From positions 1 through 38,110 of the forward strand of contig JAADIQ010000078.1 of the NCBI GenBank assembly GCA_013151255.1: a stretch of DNA of 38,110 bases, given 5' to 3'. Position 1 is the first letter of the stretch. The number at the start of each line of letters is the position of its first letter. Source of the DNA: Alphaproteobacteria bacterium (GTDB lineage: Bacteria; Pseudomonadota; Alphaproteobacteria; Caulobacterales; Parvularculaceae). Below, piece after piece: positions 32,754-38,110 of the stretch. The notes below the pieces were generated by a model. It saw only the letters and a program-made list of their open reading frames with translations. It searched no databases and was not told the DNA's origin. The position numbers and the translations under genes were made by a program.

Positions 32754-34913
32754 ATGAGGAAACTATTATCCGGGTTTGGCGTTATCGTCGCCGTAATCGT
32801 GCTTGGCGCCGGCCTCTATCTCAAAACCCCGGCGCCGGCGGCTTTCGATCGCACGGCGGCAATTGACGCCGCGGCTGCTTATGACGCGCGGGTCATCCGC
32901 GACCGCTTTGGTGTTCCCCATATTTACGGCAAGCGCGACGCCGACGTCGCCTTCGGGCTTGCTTATGCCCATGCGGAAGATGACTGGGCGACGATTGAAG
33001 AGGTGGTGTTCTTCTCGCGCGGCGCGCTGGCCCTGCGCAAAGGCAAGGATGCGGCGATCCCCGATTATCTGATTGGCGCTTTAAGGATTGGCCGCGATGT
33101 TAAGGCGAAATACGAAAGCGACCTCACGCCGCAGACCCATGCTATTGCCGAAGCCTACGCTGCCGGTCTCAATCTTTGGTGCGCGCAAGAGCGCGACAAT
33201 TGTTCGCCCGGCGCAGCCCCGGTCACCGGCTACGATGTCATCGCCGGGTTCACATCGCGCACGCCATTTTTCTACGGCCTCGATGCGCAGTTGAAAGCGA
33301 TTTTTGAAGGCGACGTAAAAGTCACCAAAGCGGCTGAGACCGCGCGCGAAGCGTTCTTGCGCATCGACGAACAGAACGAGCTTGGTTCGAACGCAATGGC
33401 GGTTGCGCCCGTCCGCTCGAGCGATGGCCATACGCGGCTGATGGTCAATTCCCATCAGCCCTATGAAGGGCCGGTCGCGTGGTATGAGGCGCGGCTCAAA
33501 TCGGAGGAGGGGTGGGACATTATTGGCGGATTGTTTCCCGGCGCGCCGGTGGTTTTGCTGGGGGCAGGGCCCAATCTCGGCTGGGCGCATACGGTCAACC
33601 GGCCGGACCTGGTTGATGTCTATGCGTTGAGCGTTGATGACCCGAAAAAGCCGACAAAATACAAATTTGACGGCGAATGGCGCGATTTCGCCACTGATAA
33701 GGTGAAGTTTCGCGTCAAATTGTTCGGGCCGTTCAGCCTGCCGGTGACGCGACCGTCGCTATATTCCGTTCACGGACCGGTATTTGTGACCGACAACGGC
33801 GTCTTTGCGGTCTCTTACGCCGGCGCTGGGAATATCAAAACCATCGAACAATGGTACGCGATGAACAAGGCGCAAAACTTTGACGAATGGCGCGCAGCGA
33901 TGGCGATTGGCGCAATGCCGAGCTTCAACGCCGTCTATGCCGACCGCGAGGGCAATGTCGGTTATTTTTATAACGCCGCGATCCCGGTGCGCGATGCGGG
34001 TTATGACTGGTCCGGCGTCGTTCCCGGCGACACTTCTGAAACGCTGTGGCGCGGACAACGCCCGTTCAGCGTTGTGCCAAACGTCATCAATCCCGCCTCC
34101 GGTTATGTGGTCAATGCCAACAACACGCCGTTTATGGCCAGCGGCGCGGGCGACAATCCCGACCCGGCGGATTTTCCGCCGCATTTTGGCATCGACACCC
34201 GCACCACCAATCGCGGCATCAGGCTTCAGGAGCTTTACGGCGCCGATGCGGAAATCACCGAGGAGGAATTCCTTCGCTACAAGATGGATTTCACTTACGC
34301 GCAATCCTCGCGGGTGATGGAGCTGGTGCGCGCGCTACTCGCTGAGGAAACCGACGAGCCGTTGCTGGTCGAAGCGATGGCGACGTTGAGTACGTGGGAC
34401 GGCGCGGTCGACCATGACAATCGCGCCGCCGCGCTCGCCATTCTTACGGCACAAAAGGCGAGGGGCTATCTCATCGATGACGACCACCCAGCTGAGCCCG
34501 ATTATGTCGAGGCGTTGCGACAGGTCGCCAGCGCCTTGAACGTAAAATTCGGGCGCGTTGACCCGACTTGGGGCGAGGTGTTGCGGTTCCGTCGTGGTGA
34601 CTATGACCTGGCGATTGACGGCGGGCCGGACACGTTGCGCGCGGTCTATCCGAGCGGAAATGAAAATGATATCCCGTTTAAGGCGGCGGGCGGCGACACC
34701 TATATTCTCTATGCGGATTGGGCGCCGGACGGAGTGGGCGAAATTCAAACCATCCACCAGTTTGGCGCGGCGACGCTGGACCAGACATCGCCGCATTACG
34801 CCGATCAGGTAGAAATGTTCGTGCACGAGCAATGGAAAAAACCACCAATGACGCTGGAGGCAGTTCTTGCCGAAGCCAGCGCCGATTATCGGCTGGGACG
34901 CGCGCAGGAATAA
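32754..34913 (+). CDS. penicillin acylase / AHL acylase family (S45) N-terminal nucleophile hydrolase
   Basis: Self-processing periplasmic amidase of peptidase family S45. There is an N-terminal signal or anchor helix (residues 7-23), then the alpha part (VIRDRFGVPHIYGK, LAYAHAEDDWATIEE). The predicted cut and nucleophile is Gly211-Ser212 in ELGSNAMAVAP, and the beta chain has the oxyanion Asn region GYVVNANNTPF. The 719-aa length fits acyl-homoserine-lactone acylases of the QuiP/PvdQ type as well as beta-lactam acylases. The substrate is not decidable from sequence. It is the only plus-strand gene between the phosphatase and the DUF4440-like gene. Confidence 0.9.
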   Translation: MRKLLSGFGVIVAVIVLGAGLYLKTPAPAAFDRTAAIDAAAAYDARVIRDRFGVPHIYGKRDADVAFGLAYAHAEDDWATIEEVVFFSRGALALRKGKDAAIPDYLIGALRIGRDVKAKYESDLTPQTHAIAEAYAAGLNLWCAQERDNCSPGAAPVTGYDVIAGFTSRTPFFYGLDAQLKAIFEGDVKVTKAAETAREAFLRIDEQNELGSNAMAVAPVRSSDGHTRLMVNSHQPYEGPVAWYEARLKSEEGWDIIGGLFPGAPVVLLGAGPNLGWAHTVNRPDLVDVYALSVDDPKKPTKYKFDGEWRDFATDKVKFRVKLFGPFSLPVTRPSLYSVHGPVFVTDNGVFAVSYAGAGNIKTIEQWYAMNKAQNFDEWRAAMAIGAMPSFNAVYADREGNVGYFYNAAIPVRDAGYDWSGVVPGDTSETLWRGQRPFSVVPNVINPASGYVVNANNTPFMASGAGDNPDPADFPPHFGIDTRTTNRGIRLQELYGADAEITEEEFLRYKMDFTYAQSSRVMELVRALLAEETDEPLLVEAMATLSTWDGAVDHDNRAAALAILTAQKARGYLIDDDHPAEPDYVEALRQVASALNVKFGRVDPTWGEVLRFRRGDYDLAIDGGPDTLRAVYPSGNENDIPFKAAGGDTYILYADWAPDGVGEIQTIHQFGAATLDQTSPHYADQVEMFVHEQWKKPPMTLEAVLAEASADYRLGRAQE

Positions 34914-35109
34914 ATCAGGACCGTTCCGGCAGCCTCAGTTAGGGCCAACGTCTTCAAATTTAAAATCTTCTTCAGCATATTCGTATCCGGATATCCGGTA
35001 CCCGGGTTATTTCGCCGCCAATCGGTATCCATGCTGGCTTTGTGCCAATGCGTGCGTTTTGCTGTCCGTTATGATATCTAAGCGCAAGCAAAACATTGGG
35101 GAGATATAG

Positions 35110-35562
35110 ATGAACATCATTCAATTTGCGCTGATTGGTCTCGGAGCCATGGTATCAATGGGCGCTGCGGCGGAAGAGCGTTCGTCCGAAGCTGTGGTGG
35201 CGCAGGAGCAAGCTTGGGCCGACGCACTATTACAGGCGGATATGGCGACAGTTGCGGACCTTATGCACCCGCATTTCCGCCTGGTGCGGGCTTATGGCGT
35301 TGCACCGCCGATCTCTCGTGAAATGTATCTGGGCATGCCAGGCATGACGGTGCATAGCGTCGAAATCGAACGCGCTGATGTGACATTTATGGGCGATGTA
35401 GCCATCGTTGATATGGTGATGAATTTCGATTGGGAAAGCGCCGAACATGGGCAATTGCCGCCGCGCTTTCGCCTGACCGACACCTGGCTCGTGGATGACG
35501 GCCAATGGAAGGTGATCGCCCGGGTCAGTCAGATTGCTAAAGAGCCCAAAGCCTCTGAATGA
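35110..35562 (+). CDS. exported SnoaL-like/DUF4440 protein
   Basis: Small protein of the NTF2-like fold, 150 aa, with a signal peptide of about 21 residues (ending GAAA). The body has EQAWADALLQADMATVADLMHP at its N-terminus and a strand pair ending FRLTDTWLVDDGQWKVIARVSQ, the pattern of DUF4440/SnoaL-like domains. Function is unknown; the fold may bind a small ligand. GGGGAG lies eight bases before the ATG. A hairpin follows the gene. Confidence 0.8.
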   Translation: MNIIQFALIGLGAMVSMGAAAEERSSEAVVAQEQAWADALLQADMATVADLMHPHFRLVRAYGVAPPISREMYLGMPGMTVHSVEIERADVTFMGDVAIVDMVMNFDWESAEHGQLPPRFRLTDTWLVDDGQWKVIARVSQIAKEPKASE

Positions 35563-35566
35563 CGGA

Positions 35567-35591
35567 GCGCCTGGCGGATAGCGCCAAGCGC
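35567..35591 (+). terminator. hairpin after the DUF4440-like gene
   Basis: Stem GCGC-C-TGGCG / CGCCA-A-GCGC with one mismatch and loop GATAG, then AACAAAGAATTTT. It is a weak terminator candidate four bases after the stop. Confidence 0.45.
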
Positions 35592-35796
35592 AACAAAGAA
35601 TTTTGGCCATCAGGTGATTAAGAAGAAACGCCCGATGGTCATAAGGTCCGTTTGCGCGCCTTATCCAGTAGCCCTAAACCTGAGCACCCCAAACCAGAAC
35701 ACAGAGCTATCTCTGACGAAGAGTGCGGCGTGTCCTGTTATCGTATTTGGATATTTCCGCTAAATAGCAATGACGCACAATTTATATTGTCGCAAA
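35592..35796. other. noncoding stretch at the GC transition
   Basis: No gene is supported here. Base composition changes from the chromosome's high GC to clearly lower GC across this stretch. A small inverted repeat (ACAAT-TTAT-ATTGT, 35777-35790) lies just past the end of the 104-aa gene and may end the minus-strand transcript. Confidence 0.4.
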
Positions 35797-36111
35797 TTAG
35801 CGGGCGTTTTCAGCATTTGATACCGCATTTCTTGCGCGATTTAGCGCTTCGGTCAGCCACGCCATGTGATCGAGCGGGTAACTAGTGCCATGTATATCGA
35901 GTACGCTCGTGACAGGTTGTTCAAAAACTTGAAGCGCCGATGTTTCTACAGGCAGTTCAATTGGCTGGTTCGAAGGAGTGACTATTGTCAGGCACTCGCT
36001 GTTATCTCGTTTCTTTACATGAGCGCCGACGGTTCTGATATTCGACATACCCTTCGCAAAACAATCATTTGAGAAGAATTTATCGAGAGATCGTTTTTGG
36101 TCGTTATTCAA
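35797..36111 (-). CDS. small hypothetical protein, TTG start coupled to upstream gene
   Basis: No family was recognised. The 104-aa frame starts with TTG at 36111, overlapping the TGA of the preceding small gene (TTGA), so it is probably made by reinitiation. An in-frame ATG 21 codons later (MSNIRTVGAHVKKR) is an alternative start. The product is mixed in character, with a Thr/Pro-rich middle and a helical end (DHMAWLTEALNRARNAVSNAE). GC is lower than the main chromosome. Third gene of the DUF4238 run. Confidence 0.6.
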   Translation of the reverse strand: MNNDQKRSLDKFFSNDCFAKGMSNIRTVGAHVKKRDNSECLTIVTPSNQPIELPVETSALQVFEQPVTSVLDIHGTSYPLDHMAWLTEALNRARNAVSNAENAR

Positions 36112-36266
36112 ATTGGATACTCTTTGTTGACCCGATCCCGTAGCCTGTGAAGAGCTTCGTAGGCGTCAATACATGCGTCCATTTCATACACATCAAGATT
36201 TTCGAACCTTGCGACCGCTTTTTCAAATAAGGTGAAATATTTTCTTATGTTGTCCATCCCACTCAT
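36108..36266 (-). CDS. 52-aa hypothetical protein with a perfect ribosome site
   Basis: A short gene, read codon by codon: MSGMDNIRKYFTLFEKAVAR at the start, HRLRDRVNKEYPI at the end. TTAGGAGG stands six bases before the ATG, the strongest ribosome site at this end of the window. The product is helical, charged and without Pro until its last residues, like a small binding partner or antitoxin, but no family is recognised. It follows the DUF4238 stop by 18 bp and overlaps the next gene's TTG start. Confidence 0.7.
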   Translation of the reverse strand: MSGMDNIRKYFTLFEKAVARFENLDVYEMDACIDAYEALHRLRDRVNKEYPI

Positions 36267-36284
36267 TCGTAGCCTCCTAAATCA

Positions 36285-37178
36285 TTACGACAGTGACTTG
36301 GGGGCGTCATGTCCCCAGTTGTCATTTGCGAGCTTGAGGTAAACGTCATTCTTGCCGTTATCGAGCGCCACGACGAATTTGTTCGCTGACCGAAACTGGT
36401 CGCCTATGAAATCAATCGCGAGTGCTTGCCTAAATTCTTCCCGATAGCAAATTTCAGTCCAAGACTGAGCCTCCCCCGCCACAAAAATACAATAAGGTGC
36501 AAGCGGAATGGTAACCTTAGCCAATTCCCCATTTTCACCACCCCACATTTTAAACGGATAGTCGGCCAGTACGACAGGTAAATTGCCTGAGCGAAGATCG
36601 AAGGATCGCCAAGTAAGGAGTATTATTTTTGCGGCCCATGTTTTTGCAGAGTCAAGCATGCCCTGAAAAACAAGGCCACTTCCAATGCCTTCGCACATTT
36701 CTAGAAGAGAGTTTTTATCGAGCTTCCCCATTTCAATCGGCTTTTCAAAAGCCTCAAGCATTCGACGCTCCCAATCTTCTTGTGCAGGGTCGATTTTGGG
36801 TTTCACGTATTCAGGACGTCGGACGAGAAGGAGTGCCAAAAAAAGTGCGAATTCGGCCTTTTCTTTGGGAGTGAGCCCATCAATGCTTGTCTGAAGTATT
36901 TTATCGCGTACGCGCAAACCCGCATCTTCAATCCGACCCATTTTCTCTTCTACTTCAACGGGATTTTTCGCATCAGGAATCTGAAGACGATACAAGTCCT
37001 CTTCCCAAGCAAACCCACGTGGAGCGTGCCGTCGCGAAATAACCTTAATATGGGGTCGATAAAACCGCTGAACGCGATTATCTCCACCCAGCCACGGGGT
37101 CATAAAGCCCTTAGTCAGCCAGTGATGTTTGCGAGCTTCATTTGTCGGTTTTGTGCTAGCTTTTTTCGTTTTCGTCAT
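36285..37178 (-). CDS. DUF4238 domain protein
   Basis: Protein of unknown function of the DUF4238 family, recognised by its pattern. It has an N-terminal HH-type motif (RKHHWLTKGFMTPW, near residues 17-30), a central helical region (EKAEFALFLALLLVRRPEYVK) and a strand block LLTWRSFDLRSGNLPVVLADYPF. IPLAPYCIFVAGE and an ending like FIGDQFRSANKFVVA follow. The start is set at ATG 37178 (MTKTKKASTKPTN), 297 aa; ATG 37220 is in frame, and neither has a good ribosome site. DUF4238 genes are, from memory, scattered in accessory regions. It is divergent from the HEPN-like gene and heads a run with two tiny genes. GC is low. Confidence 0.75.
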   Translation of the reverse strand: MTKTKKASTKPTNEARKHHWLTKGFMTPWLGGDNRVQRFYRPHIKVISRRHAPRGFAWEEDLYRLQIPDAKNPVEVEEKMGRIEDAGLRVRDKILQTSIDGLTPKEKAEFALFLALLLVRRPEYVKPKIDPAQEDWERRMLEAFEKPIEMGKLDKNSLLEMCEGIGSGLVFQGMLDSAKTWAAKIILLTWRSFDLRSGNLPVVLADYPFKMWGGENGELAKVTIPLAPYCIFVAGEAQSWTEICYREEFRQALAIDFIGDQFRSANKFVVALDNGKNDVYLKLANDNWGHDAPKSLS

Positions 37179-37200
37179 GGGTGAAAGATAAGGAGCATTT

Positions 37201-37248
37201 ATGAGAATGCTAACAGGCATTATGAAAAAAATTACCCTATTTCGTTAA
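37201..37248 (+). CDS. possible 15-aa leader peptide before the HEPN-like gene
   Basis: AAGGAG stands six bases before an ATG that opens a 15-codon frame, MRMLTGIMKKITLFR, ending in TAA 9 bp before the next gene's ATG. The ribosome site is much better than that of the next gene (GAGG, only three bases before its ATG). It could couple or regulate translation of that gene. It might also be chance. Confidence 0.35.
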   Translation: MRMLTGIMKKITLFR

Positions 37249-37257
37249 ACGAGGCCC

Positions 37258-37731
37258 ATGCCTTTTGAACAAATCAACGTCAAGCTTTTTAAGCTTCACG
37301 GGTACTGGCTCACCGCGGATGCGGTTGAGGAGGCCATGCGCGCTTACCTCAACACTGAGACACCGCACGAACCAGATATGCCGGACGAGCTAAATCAGTT
37401 CGGGAAAATTCACTCCGTTTTCAGTGTTCAGAAAGTTCTCTATGCGCTGATCTACGTTGTGATTGAAGAGTATAAGGCTAGTGATTTTGAAGATGAAAAA
37501 CTCGATGAGCTGCTCGCCGACGAAGTAAAGGTACAAATGCTCCGGCGATTCCGCAATGCAATTTTTCACGTTCAAAATGAGGTGCTGTCGCAAAAGGAGC
37601 TGGATTTTCTCGACGCTGATTATGATGGCTCTTGGATTAAGGCCGTTCACAAAGCCTTTGACAAATATTTCACTGAACGCCTCGACTTAGAGAAACGTAT
37701 TAGGGCATTGAAGGAAGCCATGGGCGGCTAG
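37258..37731 (+). CDS. HEPN-like protein (R-N-x3-H motif), possible RNase toxin
   Basis: A 157-aa acidic, nearly all-helical protein. The motif RRFRNAIFH (Arg99, Asn100, His104) near the start of a C-terminal helix pair matches the R-x4-6-H active site of HEPN ribonucleases, commonly RN-x3-H. Helices before it (QKVLYALIYVVIEEYKAS, KLDELLADEVKVQMLRRF) fit the four-helix HEPN fold. HEPN proteins are often toxins or parts of defence systems and are usually paired with an antitoxin. No MNT nucleotidyltransferase gene is next to it. The divergent DUF4238 run is the only visible partner. Identification rests on the motif and helix layout, so it is moderate. Confidence 0.6.
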   Translation: MPFEQINVKLFKLHGYWLTADAVEEAMRAYLNTETPHEPDMPDELNQFGKIHSVFSVQKVLYALIYVVIEEYKASDFEDEKLDELLADEVKVQMLRRFRNAIFHVQNEVLSQKELDFLDADYDGSWIKAVHKAFDKYFTERLDLEKRIRALKEAMGG

Positions 37732-37747
37732 GTGATCGCAAACCGCC

Positions 37748-37776
37748 ATTTAACACTATTACCAATAGTGTTAAAT
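37748..37776. terminator. perfect 13-bp hairpin after the HEPN-like gene
   Basis: ATTTAACACTATT (37748-37760) and its exact complement (37764-37776) flank a 3-nt loop, 16 bp after the stop codon. It is AT-rich and has no U run after it, so it may be an operator or RNA element rather than a plain terminator. Confidence 0.6.
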
Positions 37777-37853
37777 GCTGGGACCATCCCGGCCTGCCCA
37801 ACTCTAGCCAAGGCTAACTAGCGCCCTATTCTTAAGTGGGTCTGGGCTCCACA

Positions 37854-37883
37854 ATTTAACACTTCTCCAGCGAACTGTTAAAT
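37854..37883. repeat. second ATTTAACA hairpin
   Basis: ATTTAACA-c-TTC (37854-37865) pairs with GAA-c-TGTTAAAT (37872-37883) around TCCAGC, with one C-C mismatch. Its left arm repeats the ten bases ATTTAACACT of the hairpin at 37748. Between the two lies a smaller stem, TAGCC-AA-GGCTA. Confidence 0.65.
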
Positions 37884-37906
37884 CGGAGCGACGCGCATGG
37901 CGTGCG

Positions 37907-37964
37907 CCGGACACAAAAAACGCCGACAGCGCCTTGCGACACTGTCAGCGTTTTTTGTGTCCGG
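37907..37964. terminator. strong bidirectional intrinsic terminator
   Basis: A perfect 17-bp inverted repeat (arms 37907-37923 and 37948-37964, each with six A or T) encloses a GACAG/CTGTC inner stem and a 12-nt loop. On both strands the inner GC-rich stem is followed by TTTTTT. Confidence 0.85.
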
Positions 37965-38110
37965 GCTACTCCCCCAAAAGAATTGCCTGGACCCTAGGGA
38001 TCTCCCCCTGTTGTGATGGCACACTAGGTCAATGGGTCACCCAACTATAGGAGATTTTGGCCGTAATTTGCGAAACTAAGACATTTTTCAGCATTAAACG
38101 CTCGCCAGTG
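37965..38110. other. right window edge, no gene seen
   Basis: No coding frame is supported. There is a small palindrome TGGGT-C-ACCCA (38033-38043). The stretch may lead into a gene beyond the window. Confidence 0.4.

Noticed and set aside
35652-35885. 77-aa plus-strand frame
   Set aside because: It overlaps the end of the 104-aa gene, lacks a ribosome site, and its composition is not coding-like.

Overview
This window looks like chromosomal DNA from an alphaproteobacterium, with about 60% GC by eye in most genes. The evidence is mixed in kind. Seen directly: a GTTC-N7-GTTC SOS box upstream of lexA, an NDUFS4-type complex I accessory subunit, a tandem cold-shock-domain protein, a VPLPA-CTERM protein, and intergenic palindromes of types common in alphaproteobacteria. 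The gene order tpiA / ppiD-trpE ... trpGDC-lexA / comEC / gltX-gltA resembles that of Caulobacter-like and related lineages (recalled, not searched). The genus cannot be fixed from the sequence.

Layout. 1-2484: gltA (cut by the window edge) and gltX, minus strand. 2572-4764: comEC, plus. 4864-4916: REP-like palindrome. 4972-10960: lexA, trpC, trpD, trpG and trpE on the minus strand, with a divergent polysaccharide deacetylase on the plus strand splitting trpE from trpGDC. 10957-12852: a PpiD/SurA-type foldase overlapping trpE. 13138-16012: plus-strand run of tpiA, an alpha/beta-hydrolase lipoprotein, a small membrane protein and a Nudix hydrolase. 16002-18103: CPBP protease and a HerA-like DUF853 ATPase (frameshifted C-terminus), minus. 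18435-19472: an anchored Ala/Asp-rich protein and an Hpt protein. 19593-20768: a VWA protein. 20969-23200: a YbjN-like gene broken by a 10-bp tandem duplication, a double cold-shock protein, DUF192, tRNA-Pro and the NDUFS4-like subunit. 23261-24944: two tRNA-Arg genes, a low-GC VPLPA-CTERM gene and a membrane protein. 24957-28910: a PEGA lipoprotein and a sulfur amino-acid cluster (cysK, sseA, GNAT, metC-like). 29172-35562: mazG, ilvE, alkaline phosphatase, an S45 acylase and a SnoaL/DUF4440-like protein.

The right end (about 35.6-38.1 kb) is different. It is visibly lower in GC and holds a DUF4238 gene followed by two tiny, translationally coupled genes on the minus strand. Divergent from these is a 157-aa protein with a HEPN-type R-N-x3-H motif. 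Beyond it is a noncoding stretch with three strong hairpins. This is the best candidate for an undescribed accessory (toxin-like or defence-like) locus; that reading is inference.

The core genes serve tryptophan synthesis, SOS control, DNA uptake, glutamyl-tRNA charging, the TCA cycle, glycolysis, envelope protein folding and sulfur/branched-chain amino-acid metabolism. Two genes carry frameshifts. Three perfect short tandem duplications (10-14 bp) and at least three copies of a mosaic palindromic repeat family suggest local slippage and repeat spread.
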